Numbered from the stretch's first letter, positions 34,185-44,280 are shown. The stretch: 64,000 nt of DNA from DYEP01 sp040755615 (GCA_040755615.1 JBFMAL010000009.1:6538-70537); one strand, 5' to 3'. The notes: generated from the sequence alone by a model not told the origin. Program-made: numbers and translations.

Positions 34185-35159
34185 TTAAAAGTGGTTCGGA
34201 ACCATCATCTGGTCGATATGCTTCTTAACTAGCTGGACAGCCTTTGGGTGCCTTAAGACCAGCACGTGAGCACCGGCCTGGAGCAGCGCGCCCGCGGTGA
34301 CCGCTTCCCAGAGCACGGATCTGGTATCCACCTCGCCCCACGTGGGGAATTCTGATGCGGGTGCGTTGGCCTCTTTGGACCTCCATGATTCATAACCGAC
34401 ATTGCATATAACGGGCATGGACAGCATCTTATCCCCACCTAGCGCGCCCAGGCGTATCCGTTCCATGATGGAGTACACGTACTCGATGCCGTAGCCGAGC
34501 CCCGCCACCGTCGGGTCGATGAGCACGCGCTCAAAGGGCAGGTTCATCTCGGTGATCAGGATGTTCAGCTGCTTGCATATATTGATGTCGATCGGCGATT
34601 GGGCGATGATCGTGTGCTTGTGCACCATGCAGGCGGCGGTAAGCGTCTTGTAGTTCTCCTGGGTAGCCGTGCCGAGCACCAGGTTTTCGCCTGCAGCGGC
34701 CTCCGCCACCACTGGAAGCACCTCGTTGTCCTTTTCGTCGTCACCGCATCCGATAACGATCAGCGGGACTGATACGGCGGAAAGCACGCTCTTCACTGTG
34801 CTCGCGCATGCTTCGGGCGATCTGTTCTCCCCTTCGGGGTCCGCCCCGTTGAGCCGGAGGCAGATGAGGTCCGCCCCGTAATCCTCAACACACTTTTTGG
34901 CCCAGGCCGCGGGATCATCAAGTACGCCGGCGAAGGGCTCCGTAAGGTGCGCTGCCCAGCCTTCTGGCTGGACGTCCAGGACCTCCATGGCGACTACCGG
35001 CCTGTTTGCCACCTCTCCCTCAAAATGGAGGAAAGGTAGTGTGCTGTCTCCGCCGACCTTTATTACGTGAGACCTGGTCCCGCCCATCTCCTTGGTAGCC
35101 CCGAGCACGACCTCACCGACCCTGCTCGTGTACCGTTCCTTGAGCTTTTCAACAGCCAT
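34185..35159 (-). CDS. acsD: Corrinoid iron-sulfur protein, small subunit
   Basis: A 324-residue CFeSP beta subunit. Signatures are LGATKEMGGTRSHVIKVGG, GADLICLRLNGADPEG and LIDPTVAGLGYGIEYVYSIMERIR. With AcsC it binds the cobalamin that carries the methyl group to acetyl-CoA synthase. The frame is open to 35204, but the ATG at 35159 (MAVEKLKERY) follows AGGGGAG and is the family start. Confidence 0.93.
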   Translation of the reverse strand: MAVEKLKERYTSRVGEVVLGATKEMGGTRSHVIKVGGDSTLPFLHFEGEVANRPVVAMEVLDVQPEGWAAHLTEPFAGVLDDPAAWAKKCVEDYGADLICLRLNGADPEGENRSPEACASTVKSVLSAVSVPLIVIGCGDDEKDNEVLPVVAEAAAGENLVLGTATQENYKTLTAACMVHKHTIIAQSPIDINICKQLNILITEMNLPFERVLIDPTVAGLGYGIEYVYSIMERIRLGALGGDKMLSMPVICNVGYESWRSKEANAPASEFPTWGEVDTRSVLWEAVTAGALLQAGAHVLVLRHPKAVQLVKKHIDQMMVPNHF

Positions 35160-35193
35160 GGCTACTCCCCTTTCTTTAAGACAAGCCTTATGA

Positions 35194-35946
35194 TCAAATG
35201 CCACGCGCCTCGAGGATGGCGCCGACCGCTACTACTGACGGGGCGTCATCCGGCAGTTCGAGCAGGGCGCGGCCCTTCAAATCATATTCAGATACCAGCG
35301 GATCAAAGGGCACGGTGCCGGCGAGCGTAAGGCCCTGCGCCTCTATCTCAGGCATTAGCGCGACGAGATCGCCCTCGCGCGCCCGCGTGACCACCAGGTA
35401 CATCTCTCTTACATCAAGTCGCAGCGCACCGACAAGCGCCCTCACCCTGCCTGCGGAGCGAATGCCCCTCACCGTCGGGTCCGAAGTAACAAAGAGCACG
35501 TCCACATCCCTGGCCACGCGACGTGACAAGTGCTCAAGCCCTGCCTCATTGTCCATAACGAGGTAGGGGTAGTTCCGCGACAGGATTTCCATGTGCCTTC
35601 GAAGCAAATCATTAGGAAAACAGTAGCAGCCCGGTCCCTCGGGCCCTCCCATAACCAGAAGGTCTACGTCCTTGCCTTCCGACAGCGCCGCGTTCAGCCT
35701 GTACTCTATGAACTGGTCTTTGCTCATGCCCGCGGGCAGCGCCTTACTCTCCTTTGTCTCCGAAATAATTTCTGAGATGGTATGGGAAACCGGAAGCCCC
35801 AGGGCCTCGTTCAGGTTGGCATTGGCATCGGCGTCCACTGCCAAGACCGGCTTCTTCCCGTTTTTCACAAGCCAGCCTACAGTCAGTGCGGCGAACGTCG
35901 TTTTGCCCGTGCCCCCTTTGCCCGCGAGAGCGATATGCTTCTTCAC
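35194..35946 (-). CDS. cooC: CooC-type nickel-insertion ATPase
   Basis: A 250-residue MinD/ParA-family P-loop ATPase. It has the deviant Walker A GKGGTGKTT at residues 9-17, DADANANL after strand 2 and the CooC metal-binding pair Cys107-x-Cys109 in GPGCYCFPN. CooC/AcsF proteins load nickel into CO dehydrogenase or acetyl-CoA synthase. The GTG overlaps the acsV stop by four bases. Its position between acsV and acsD is conserved in acetogens. Confidence 0.9.
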   Translation of the reverse strand: MKKHIALAGKGGTGKTTFAALTVGWLVKNGKKPVLAVDADANANLNEALGLPVSHTISEIISETKESKALPAGMSKDQFIEYRLNAALSEGKDVDLLVMGGPEGPGCYCFPNDLLRRHMEILSRNYPYLVMDNEAGLEHLSRRVARDVDVLFVTSDPTVRGIRSAGRVRALVGALRLDVREMYLVVTRAREGDLVALMPEIEAQGLTLAGTVPFDPLVSEYDLKGRALLELPDDAPSVVAVGAILEARGI

Positions 35947-37856
35947 CTGATTCCCTCCTTCGCGCCTTCGACCGACGGGAAGAGCGAAAGGTCTGTGTGT
36001 GGTATGAACATGGCGCTCACAAACTCTTCCATAAAGGTATTCCCCACACTGAGCTCGAGGTACGTGATCTTCCTGGCTAGTTCATCCGCCTCTGCAAGCG
36101 CCTCCTCGGACAGAAGGCACATCCGGGCGCCTTTTATGGAGCTGTTCCCCAGGAACACGTACTTCTCGGGCGACACGTCGGGAATCAGGCCGATGGCCAC
36201 CGCGTCCTGCACGTTCAGGTAAGACCCGAAGCCCCCCGCGATGTAAATTCGCTCCACCGCCTCCATCGGCAGGTCCACGGCGCGCAAGAGGCTTCGTATG
36301 CCAGCGTACACCGCGCCCTTTGCCCGCAGCAGATTCTTTACGTCGTCTTCGGTGATGGCGATATCCTCGCCATTGCGGGAATCCCTGCCCCACACCAGCA
36401 CATACTCCCAGCCGTCGGGGGTTTGGCGCATGCGCGGAAAACCTGCGTCAGTCTGAAACTGTCCAGACCTATCGATAACCCCTGCCCTGCGGAGGCTTGA
36501 AAGGCAGTCGACCAGCCCCGAACCGCATACCCCTGACGGCCGTTCGCCGCCCACGGTCGACACGTACACCTCCCCGTCCGCGTCCACACGGACGCGCTGT
36601 ATGGCGCCGGGAGTGGCCCGCATACCGCAGGAAATGCCGCCGCCCTCAAAGCAAGGGCCGGCCGAGCACGCGCACGCGACCATCCAGTCCCTGTTGCCCA
36701 GCACCATCTCACCATTGGTGCCGATGTCTATGAACAGCGCCACCTCATCGGAGTGGGCAAGGTCCGAGGCGAGCACTCCTGAAACGATATCGCCACCTAC
36801 GTAACTGGCTACGGAAGGTACGGTATGCACCACTGCTTCTGGGTGCGCGACGAGCCCGATCTCCCGGGCGCGCACCACCCCGAAATGGGTCGCCGCCGGG
36901 ATGTATGGCTCAAGCCGGATGAAATCAGGCGGCACCGCCAGCGCAAGATGCGACATGGTGGTATTCCCCGCCATCACGACTGCTATCACGTCATCCTTGC
37001 TCCGTCCGGTCTCAGACAGCGCCTCAGCTGTTAGGTCGTTGATCGTCCCGATGACCGCCTGCTGCAGCTCTGCCAGTTTTTCTCCGCCCTCGGAGGCGTG
37101 GATGATCCTCGAGATCACATCGTCGCCGTACCGGGCCTGCCTGTTGTAGCTGCCGCGCCGCTCAAGCGTAATGCCGCTGGAAAGGTCCACCAGGTGCACC
37201 ACACAGGTGGTGGTGCCGATATCCACCGCCAGCCCGAGCGCGGAAGTCTCCTTGTGCCCCGGTCGGACGTCCACGATGGAATAGCCGTGCCCGGTGCGGG
37301 CGGCGTATACGTCCGCCCGGAACGAGCACTCCCGGAGCACTCTTGGAAGCCGCCTGAGAGTGGAAAGAGGCGTCTCCACCTCGTCCAGGCCGCCTTTCTT
37401 GAGCCTTGCCGTAAGCCTAGCCAGATCAGCTGCATTCTCAGTCAGAGTGGGTTCGTCAAGGCTCACGCTGACCTTCTTTCCGAGCGGAGAGAAGGCATAG
37501 CGCCCCGCGCCCTCCGTCTCCTTCTCCGTGAGGAGCCGGGCGTGCTCCGCGTCCCCGGTGAGTACGTGGTGCGTGGCCACCTTTGATTCCTCCGGCACAA
37601 ACACCACTGTGTCGCCCATGACGCGAGCCCTGCACGCAAGCACAAGACCGCGCTTTCGGAGTTTTTCCGGGATGCTGGCGTTGCCTTCGTCCACCCGGCC
37701 CTCCCTGATGGAGACAGCGCACCTTCCACACACGCCGTCGCCACCGCAGGAAGACTTGATCTGAAGACCCGCGAGAGTGGCCGCTCTCAGCAGGTCTGTG
37801 CCTTCCGGAACGAGCACTTCCGCGTTATCCGGAACGAACCTCACTCTGTAAGCCAT
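35943..37856 (-). CDS. acsV: Corrinoid-protein reductive activator (RACo/AcsV-type, DUF4445)
   Basis: A 637-residue protein. An N-terminal 2Fe-2S domain (Cys37, 43, 46, 75) precedes an ASKHA-type ATPase core with LGLAVDIGTTTCVVHLVDL, VMAGNTTM, DIGTNGEMVLGN and FGSYLNVQDAVAIGLIP. This family spends ATP to re-reduce inactive Co(II) corrinoid to Co(I). The frame is open to 37898, but the ATG at 37856 follows GAGGAGG and starts the ferredoxin domain correctly. It is located between acsC and cooC. Confidence 0.9.
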   Translation of the reverse strand: MAYRVRFVPDNAEVLVPEGTDLLRAATLAGLQIKSSCGGDGVCGRCAVSIREGRVDEGNASIPEKLRKRGLVLACRARVMGDTVVFVPEESKVATHHVLTGDAEHARLLTEKETEGAGRYAFSPLGKKVSVSLDEPTLTENAADLARLTARLKKGGLDEVETPLSTLRRLPRVLRECSFRADVYAARTGHGYSIVDVRPGHKETSALGLAVDIGTTTCVVHLVDLSSGITLERRGSYNRQARYGDDVISRIIHASEGGEKLAELQQAVIGTINDLTAEALSETGRSKDDVIAVVMAGNTTMSHLALAVPPDFIRLEPYIPAATHFGVVRAREIGLVAHPEAVVHTVPSVASYVGGDIVSGVLASDLAHSDEVALFIDIGTNGEMVLGNRDWMVACACSAGPCFEGGGISCGMRATPGAIQRVRVDADGEVYVSTVGGERPSGVCGSGLVDCLSSLRRAGVIDRSGQFQTDAGFPRMRQTPDGWEYVLVWGRDSRNGEDIAITEDDVKNLLRAKGAVYAGIRSLLRAVDLPMEAVERIYIAGGFGSYLNVQDAVAIGLIPDVSPEKYVFLGNSSIKGARMCLLSEEALAEADELARKITYLELSVGNTFMEEFVSAMFIPHTDLSLFPSVEGAKEGIR

Positions 37857-37872
37857 CTGGATCCTCCTCGCT

Positions 37873-39198
37873 TTAGCCCGCGTACCTCTGTCTCGCAAAC
37901 GCCGGGATGCCCGACGCCTCGCGCGGGCCTACCACCACTTTCCAGCCGGAGAGCTCGGCGAGCTTGCCGCTCAACACCGCCACGTGTCCGGGGAGCACCA
38001 GCTCGCGGTGGCTGACCTTTCCCTCAATTCCGGATTTCTTCAAAAAGTCTGCGATGGTCTCGGCAACGAACTTGCCCGCAGCCCAGGCTGTGAGCACTGA
38101 TGTGCCGTCCGTATCCACGGGCAGGATGTACGCAGGGATCTTGGAGCCTTCGACCTCGCCTTCCACGCTGTAGTAGGTGAGCGAGAAGTTGGTGGTGACA
38201 TACACCGGCGAATTCTCGCTAACCGCTCCCACTTCATGTACCTTGGCTTCCACCTGGATGGGCTTTTGCGGGTCTGTGTAGATGTTGGCTCTCCAGGAAA
38301 GAAGCGGCAGGAGTTCTTCCTTCCGGCACGCCTTCACCACGACGGCGCTGGCGTACTTTGCCACGTACATCTGGGCCTCCATGATCTCCTCAAGCGGGTC
38401 CGTCGCGCTCGTGAACGCGAGAGTGGGATAGCCCAGCGGGCGGAACTTCTTCTTTATAGAAAGTCTTCTCATTTGTGTGAAATCGGCCAACGCCGCGGAT
38501 AGCCCTGTTACGGACGGCGCAAGTACCAGTTCTTTCCACCCAGCGCCCGCACACTTCTGGGCCAGGTCTGCCAGCCCGTCAAGCCCTGATGCGCTCACCG
38601 CCAGCGGGCATGCATGCTTCTTTGCCAGTTCCACCAGAAGCTCGTAATTCTCTGGCGTAGCGGCAAAAAGCAGCGGCTTTCTCGCAGCTACCGTTTTTAC
38701 CACGTTGTCGGCTGTCGCGCCGTCAAACCCCTTCACGTCGAGGATCAGTGCGCCGGCATAACCTGCAGCTACCTTCTCGAGCGCGGCCTGATAGCGGCTG
38801 GCGTCGCCCGACCTGCAGCGCAGAGCCACACCGTCCACCTTGTACTGCTGCCCCACCCGCTCGAACACCAGATCGTTAACCAGGGGAATTTTCTCGTCAA
38901 GCGCCTCGTCGTCCGAGACCTCAATGAAGATGCCCGTGGGGTGCAGGAACGTTTTATCGTGCCTGAATATGACGGTCTCGTCTCCAAGTTCTACATCGCC
39001 CACACGCACCAGCTTGATGGGCGGAGCAGAGGCAGAGGCCAGGTTCTCCCTGGCCTGGTCCGTGACATACGGGCACGACTCCAGCGATGCCTTGCCCGCG
39101 GCCAGCGCCATGGCAAAGGCAAGGCAGGTGGGCGGTCCGCACTCCCCACAGTTCTTCTTTGGCAGCTGTTTGTAAATGTCAAGACCGGTAAGTGCCAT
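37873..39198 (-). CDS. acsC: Corrinoid iron-sulfur protein, large subunit
   Basis: A 441-residue CFeSP gamma subunit. The N-terminal 4Fe-4S site is Cys17, 20, 25, 42 (CGECGPPTCLAFAM ... SCP); a TIM barrel and a C-terminal corrinoid-binding domain follow. It shuttles the methyl group from AcsE to AcsB. The ATG at 39198 has AGGGGG nine bases upstream; the ATG three codons earlier abuts that site, so the later start is chosen. Confidence 0.94.
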   Translation of the reverse strand: MALTGLDIYKQLPKKNCGECGPPTCLAFAMALAAGKASLESCPYVTDQARENLASASAPPIKLVRVGDVELGDETVIFRHDKTFLHPTGIFIEVSDDEALDEKIPLVNDLVFERVGQQYKVDGVALRCRSGDASRYQAALEKVAAGYAGALILDVKGFDGATADNVVKTVAARKPLLFAATPENYELLVELAKKHACPLAVSASGLDGLADLAQKCAGAGWKELVLAPSVTGLSAALADFTQMRRLSIKKKFRPLGYPTLAFTSATDPLEEIMEAQMYVAKYASAVVVKACRKEELLPLLSWRANIYTDPQKPIQVEAKVHEVGAVSENSPVYVTTNFSLTYYSVEGEVEGSKIPAYILPVDTDGTSVLTAWAAGKFVAETIADFLKKSGIEGKVSHRELVLPGHVAVLSGKLAELSGWKVVVGPREASGIPAFARQRYAG

Positions 39199-39224
39199 AA
39201 GGCTCATCCCCCTTTACCTTGAAG

Positions 39225-41429
39225 TTACATAAGCGGAGGCATGGTGAGAGCCGGATGACCCTTCTCCTCAAGGAACGGAAGGATCTCCTCGGCTGTGCAG
39301 CCTACGTCCTCGTCAGCGATCTTATCGATGAAGTCCGCTCCGAGTCCTTCCTCTTCAGACCTCTTCACGAATTCATCGCGCAAGAATTCTTTCAGCTCTT
39401 TGGGCATCCACACGATCCGTCTGATGCCCCCGTCCGCGGCGATAAACTTCCTTGAGTTGATGTAGCTGCGCCCGATACCCATAAAACCAGGTGTCTGCGC
39501 CCCGCCGCCTACCATGCCAGCGAGCGTGGAGAAGGTCATCCCAACCGGTGTCATCAGCTTTGAGGACTCGCGGGTGGTGATCATGATGCCGTTGGCCTCC
39601 GGCACAATCGCCATGATCGCCTCGAAGCAGCCGCAGGATGTCATAGGCTTCTCCATGAGGGTGTAGATACACACGCCCTCCACACTCCTGTTGGAGTTCT
39701 TGTAGACGAACTCGTCCACGGACTTCCACACGCCCTTGACCTCGTCCTCGCAGTATCCCTTGGGAATGGGCTGGTTGGGGCCTGTCGGGTTGATCTGGTA
39801 AGACGCCTTGCCGTCAAGCCAGGTCACCGCGCCGCAGAGTCCCACCCGCTCGGGCGTCACCACGCATACGTGGTTGGGCGCGAATGACTGGCACAGCGAG
39901 CAGCTGTAAAACTCCTGCACTGCATCGTCAGTGAGCCCGCGCATGCGCGCGTCTCTGGTGGCGTAGCGTTCTTTCGCCACTTTCAGTTTCTCCCTGACCA
40001 GCGCTTCGTCGGTGATGATGGTCACCTGCACCCGGTCTACGATGGAAGGAAACTCCGACTTGAACTTGGCGACCAGGATGTCCCCGATGTGTCTCATCCG
40101 GAAGCCCTTTGCGAATGCCTCCTTCGATACGCGCACCCAGGCCAGATCTCTTTGCGCTACGTGCCAGAGCCCCTCGGCGTAGTTCACAAAGTAGTGGATG
40201 CGCCGCTCGAGGACAGGTTCGAAGTCCTCCTGCATCTTCCTGCCGTAGATATCCACCATGAGCCCAAGCGGCAGCGCGCTGCCTTCGGGTATAGAATCCA
40301 CGTCCGGGCCTATGAGCTCCACTTTTTCGTCTTCAATCTCATCCAGGTTTACCATGCGCAAGAGTTCGAACGCGGGTGTCTTGCCTCCACCGAATTCCGC
40401 GTGCACGTCAGCCTTGCGGATGGTCTCGCCCTCGAACGCGGGGCCGAAGTTGAGCGGTATGGGTATCTCTACGGAAGTCAGCTTGATACCCCTGAGCTCC
40501 ATGGCAAACTTCACCAGGTCGCTGTAATCGGGGTGTGACACGTACCAGTCGGGCACTTCCTCATCCAGCTCCTGGTCGGTGATGACGGGAAAGCCCAGGA
40601 ATATGGCGCCGAAATGGGCCGCCACCTTGACTTCGTCGATCTCGCCGAGCTGCAGCACGAATGCGCGCACCCGGCGCCTTTGGTAATCCCTCTGCTCCGC
40701 GCGCTTGCCTGGCTGTATGCCGCCGAACGCAAGTCCCGCGCGAAGCGCGTAGTTTACAGCATGAACCACCTGCGTGAAGTTACCCACCGGGAAGCAGATG
40801 TAGTCCACGCCCATCTTCATATCTTCTTCGAGAAGCTGTTCGATGATCTCGTCAGAGAGGAAGATCATCATGCCCTTGCCCATGAGCTCCTCGACCAGCT
40901 TCTTTGCAGCTTTTGAATCTTTCGCGCGTCCAAGGATGACGGCCTGACCAGGTATGGTCCAGTCCACCAGCTTGATGCCGTAACGCCGCACGGCAGGATC
41001 AGGCAGAAAGCCCGTCCAGGGCTCGTGCTTGGGCTCGTCGTTGTTGACGTAATGCAGCGCCTCAATTATCTCTGCCGCATAGAGCGTGGCTTCACCAGCG
41101 AGCCGGGCGTTTTCGAACGTCAGCTCCTCCTTAATCTGAGACCGAATGCGGTTTAATATGGGGACCAGTTCCCCGAGCCGTGTGACCCTCTCTCCGCTCA
41201 AGGCGGTGATCACCGGCAGGTTGTACGCGGTGTCTGGGTAAGCCACTTCCTTGTCGGGGCCGTGCTCCCTGAGGGCCTGGCTCAGGAGGATCTCGGCGTA
41301 GCTAGTGGCGATGATGGCACCGTCGTAGCACCGCTTGAACAGCTTCTTTGGCGCCTTGTCCGGGTCCTTGATCGCCCCTTCATAGATTTTGTCAAACTCC
41401 GTTATACGGGGTTCCCATGTGTTAAGCAT
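39225..41429 (-). CDS. acsB: Acetyl-CoA synthase
   Basis: A 734-residue acetyl-CoA synthase, full length including the N-terminal CODH-binding domain. The A-cluster ligands are all present: Cys510, 513, 522, 532 for the cubane and Cys599-Gly-Cys601 for the dinickel site (MTSCGCFEAI). It condenses a methyl group, CO and CoA to acetyl-CoA. The ATG follows GGGAGGAG. It is 29 bases after acsA. Confidence 0.96.
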   Translation of the reverse strand: MLNTWEPRITEFDKIYEGAIKDPDKAPKKLFKRCYDGAIIATSYAEILLSQALREHGPDKEVAYPDTAYNLPVITALSGERVTRLGELVPILNRIRSQIKEELTFENARLAGEATLYAAEIIEALHYVNNDEPKHEPWTGFLPDPAVRRYGIKLVDWTIPGQAVILGRAKDSKAAKKLVEELMGKGMMIFLSDEIIEQLLEEDMKMGVDYICFPVGNFTQVVHAVNYALRAGLAFGGIQPGKRAEQRDYQRRRVRAFVLQLGEIDEVKVAAHFGAIFLGFPVITDQELDEEVPDWYVSHPDYSDLVKFAMELRGIKLTSVEIPIPLNFGPAFEGETIRKADVHAEFGGGKTPAFELLRMVNLDEIEDEKVELIGPDVDSIPEGSALPLGLMVDIYGRKMQEDFEPVLERRIHYFVNYAEGLWHVAQRDLAWVRVSKEAFAKGFRMRHIGDILVAKFKSEFPSIVDRVQVTIITDEALVREKLKVAKERYATRDARMRGLTDDAVQEFYSCSLCQSFAPNHVCVVTPERVGLCGAVTWLDGKASYQINPTGPNQPIPKGYCEDEVKGVWKSVDEFVYKNSNRSVEGVCIYTLMEKPMTSCGCFEAIMAIVPEANGIMITTRESSKLMTPVGMTFSTLAGMVGGGAQTPGFMGIGRSYINSRKFIAADGGIRRIVWMPKELKEFLRDEFVKRSEEEGLGADFIDKIADEDVGCTAEEILPFLEEKGHPALTMPPLM

Positions 41430-41458
41430 CCTCGTTTTCTCCTCCCTTCTCCCGTGGC

Positions 41459-43468
41459 TTACCAGTGGACCGCGACCGGCGTCTCATACTTCTCCGCCGC
41501 GGCCCTGTGGATTTTCAGCTTCCACACCCTGTACTCGAGGGCGTCGATGATCTTCCGGGCACCCTCTGCCGGGTCTTGCTCGAGGATGAAGTGCCCGCCG
41601 TAAACATCGTGGGCGATCTGGGTGGCGATGCCGTATACCAGCTGGCTGCCTTCGAGGGGTGGCATCACGCCGACGTGTACGGGCAGTCCCATGGCGACGC
41701 ACCAGGACCCGATGGACACGGCCTTTTCATGCATAGCCTCCGGCGCGCTCGCTGCGAACGGTACCTTGGGGACGTCCACTCCCAGGTCGTTCGCCATATC
41801 GGTGCACAGGTCCATCGCCCTCGTGTTGTCCACGCAGGAGCCCATATGCAGCACTAAAGGCAGCTCGACTCCAGCAGCCCCGCCCACGCGCTTCAAGAAC
41901 GACTTAAGCCCTTCGCCGGCGTACGCGTCCACTGCTGCGGGTGTCAAAAGGCCCGACTTGGCGAATGCGCCTGCGGCGCAACCGGTTGCAAGGAGCAGCA
42001 CGTTGTTCTTTGCCAGTTCCGTTGCGATGTAGACATGGGATTCATCCTGCATGATCCGCAGGTTGTTGCACCCTGCGAATAGGCAGACGCCAAGGAGCTC
42101 GCCGGAGAGTATGGCGTCGTTAATCACCCTCACTGGGTTTTCGCGGTTAGTCGCAGAGAGGATCTCATAGATCGCTTCCCTGCTGAAGCCCGCGATGGCT
42201 TCGTTCTTCACCGAAGGTATCCTCACGCGCTTTTCATCTCTCTCGCGGAACGCCGAGATGGCCAACCTCACCATCTCTTTGGCAGTCTCAAGCGCGCGTT
42301 CCTCCTGGAAGTCGAAGTGGTAGGAGGATGGGATCTTCGCCGTCTCAGAAGTAGTGATGAACCTGGTGTGGAAGCACTCAGAAAGTGGCTTGAGAGCGGG
42401 CATGATACACTGGACGTCCACTACCATGGCGTCGAGCACGCCGGTCAAGACCGCCAGTTCCTGGGAGGCCTGGTTGCCGGCGAGCGCCACGCCCTGGCGC
42501 ATGAGCAGCTCGTTTCCAGTGCAGCAGATGCCGCACACCTTGATTCCTTTGGCCCCTACGCTCCTGGCTTCAGCCTGGAGCTGTTCTGCGGCCTCAACGA
42601 TCATCTCAGACAGCGTGGGGTTATGCCCGTGTACTGCGATGTTCACATATTCCTTGTCTAGGACGCCGAGGTTCGCCTCAGTCTTTATGGGTCGTGGGGT
42701 GCCAAAAAGGATATCGGATAGGTCTGTTGTGATGTGCATTCCGGTAAAGTCCACGAGAGAGGTCTTAAGAGCTCCGAAAATGATGTTCACGGGATCGGAG
42801 TCCATGCCCATAGTGGTCTGGTCCATGATCTCCACGACGGCCCTGTCGACCGCGGTGGGCAGGATGTCACAGTGTTTGAACTTCTTCCTTCTGCCCTCTG
42901 TGATGTTGTTCCAGAGCCATTTGGGCGGGTCGTCAGTAAAGCTGTGGTAGTCATCAAGAGCGGCCAGCGCCACCTCGCGCACCAGTTCCCGGTCAGACTT
43001 GCCTTCTGTCTCTATGCCCATCTGCCGGGCCACAGCAGACAGCTTATTCGGGTCTGATACCTTGTAATCCGGCGCCTTGCCTTCCGCCATCTTAAGCACT
43101 GTCTTGGCGACGTGGTGCCCGTGCTGGGAATGGCACGCTGCGCCTCCTGCCACCAGCCTCGCGTAATTACGTGCGACGATGGTGTAGTCCGAGGCGCCGC
43201 AGATACCCTTCTGGTTCGCCTCGCTCTTTGAACTGATGCGGCACGGACCCTGGATGCAGTTCCTGCAGCAGATACCTGTCAGCCCGAAGCCGCACTGGGG
43301 CTGCTGCGCGACGTACCGTTGGAATGCGGTGATCGCGCCCTGCTCCTCCGCCATACACAGCACCTCATGACATGCCGCGTCGGACGTGCGCTTGGGGTCG
43401 GTAATCTTCTGCCTGCTGGTGGCTTGATTCTTCAAGTCACCGAGCCGGACGTTCCTGAATCTCGGCAC
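41459..43468 (-). CDS. acsA: Carbon monoxide dehydrogenase catalytic subunit
   Basis: A 669-residue CooS/AcsA-type nickel CO dehydrogenase. The B/D-cluster region CGFGLTGICCRNCIQGPCR has Cys59, 67, 68, 71 and 76; later parts include AVHGHNPTLSE, GICCTGNE and MGSCVDNTRA, which belong to the C-cluster half. It interconverts CO2 and CO and, paired with AcsB, feeds CO through the internal tunnel. The GTG at 43468 follows GGGGG. It is the first gene of the acs set, 160 bases after DUF3786. Confidence 0.95.
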   Translation of the reverse strand: MPRFRNVRLGDLKNQATSRQKITDPKRTSDAACHEVLCMAEEQGAITAFQRYVAQQPQCGFGLTGICCRNCIQGPCRISSKSEANQKGICGASDYTIVARNYARLVAGGAACHSQHGHHVAKTVLKMAEGKAPDYKVSDPNKLSAVARQMGIETEGKSDRELVREVALAALDDYHSFTDDPPKWLWNNITEGRRKKFKHCDILPTAVDRAVVEIMDQTTMGMDSDPVNIIFGALKTSLVDFTGMHITTDLSDILFGTPRPIKTEANLGVLDKEYVNIAVHGHNPTLSEMIVEAAEQLQAEARSVGAKGIKVCGICCTGNELLMRQGVALAGNQASQELAVLTGVLDAMVVDVQCIMPALKPLSECFHTRFITTSETAKIPSSYHFDFQEERALETAKEMVRLAISAFRERDEKRVRIPSVKNEAIAGFSREAIYEILSATNRENPVRVINDAILSGELLGVCLFAGCNNLRIMQDESHVYIATELAKNNVLLLATGCAAGAFAKSGLLTPAAVDAYAGEGLKSFLKRVGGAAGVELPLVLHMGSCVDNTRAMDLCTDMANDLGVDVPKVPFAASAPEAMHEKAVSIGSWCVAMGLPVHVGVMPPLEGSQLVYGIATQIAHDVYGGHFILEQDPAEGARKIIDALEYRVWKLKIHRAAAEKYETPVAVHW

Positions 43469-43628
43469 TTAGGTTTACCCCCTTTGCAATAAATAAATGA
43501 TACAACAAAGCCAGGTCCTCTGGCATTGACATACATAGAACAGGCCGTGTATGCTTTCGACAATTGTTACACAAATCCTCTTACAGAACCTACTCCCCGC
43601 CCTGCCATATAACGTACATGCTGGTGAT
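43469..43628 (-). promoter_or_regulatory. Leader region upstream of acsA
   Basis: A 160-base gap precedes acsA. It holds the palindrome ACAATTGT at 43560-43567, embedded in GTAACAATTGTCG on the minus strand, and an AT-rich run (TTGTATCATTTATTTATTG) just before the ribosome-binding site. No convincing -35/-10 pair with proper spacing was found, so a promoter here is only likely by position. Confidence 0.3.
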
Positions 43629-44237
43629 TCACCCCTCGGAACGGGCGAGGGCCATCAGGGTGTACACCGTCTGCGCTGCCAGTACTACGAGGTCCTCCGT
43701 ACAAAGATAGGTGGGCGCTGTGGCGTCAAACAGGATGTTACCCTGGGCAGGCACCTCGTCGTCGCCCTGCCACAGCACGAAAGTGAGTGGCACCCTGGGT
43801 AATGCGTCAAGCGCCACCGAGCAATGTCCTATCTCCTCCTTTCTTCCTCCCAGGGCAAGTGCCGCCCTGACCAACACCTCGGGACGCGCGCGGAAACACC
43901 GCACCATCGGCTGGACGGTACGCGCAATGAACGGCCCGGTATAGATCTCGCCTCCAGGGAGCCGGCGAAATGACAGGTATTCTCCCCTGACAGGCAGGCC
44001 GCTGGCACCGAGCAGATAATGGAGGATAAGGATCTCATCAACGGGGTTTTCGTACCTATCCCCGCCTAGAAATACCAGGCCTTCTTGAGCGTCCACCGAG
44101 AATTCCCGGCCGATGTACGTGAGGTGTAGCCGATGCCCGTCATACCTTGCACCAGCCAGCCTGGCGCTTTCAGCTGGATCAAGTGCCTTCATTCTGGCTC
44201 TGGCGAGACGGAGTGCTGCCGTATAGTTCATTGGCAT
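43629..44237 (-). CDS. DUF3786 domain protein
   Basis: A 202-residue soluble protein. LTYIGREFSVD, EILILHYLLGASGLPVRGEYLSFRRLPGGEIYTGPF and QGDDEVPAQGNILFDATAP are DUF3786 features. The family occurs often beside corrinoid and CO dehydrogenase genes in anaerobes, but its role is not established. The start is ATG at 44237 with AAGG upstream; a second ATG two codons on is possible. It is the last gene before the acs cluster and in the same direction. Confidence 0.82.
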   Translation of the reverse strand: MPMNYTAALRLARARMKALDPAESARLAGARYDGHRLHLTYIGREFSVDAQEGLVFLGGDRYENPVDEILILHYLLGASGLPVRGEYLSFRRLPGGEIYTGPFIARTVQPMVRCFRARPEVLVRAALALGGRKEEIGHCSVALDALPRVPLTFVLWQGDDEVPAQGNILFDATAPTYLCTEDLVVLAAQTVYTLMALARSEG

Positions 44238-44280
44238 CTGGTATCAACCTTTTTGTGAAATTTCTGTATCCTATCAATGG

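Noticed and set aside
43480..43610. A Rex or CRP/FNR-type operator before acsA
   Set aside because: TTGTGTAACAATTGT has only part of either consensus and wrong spacing, so no regulator is named.
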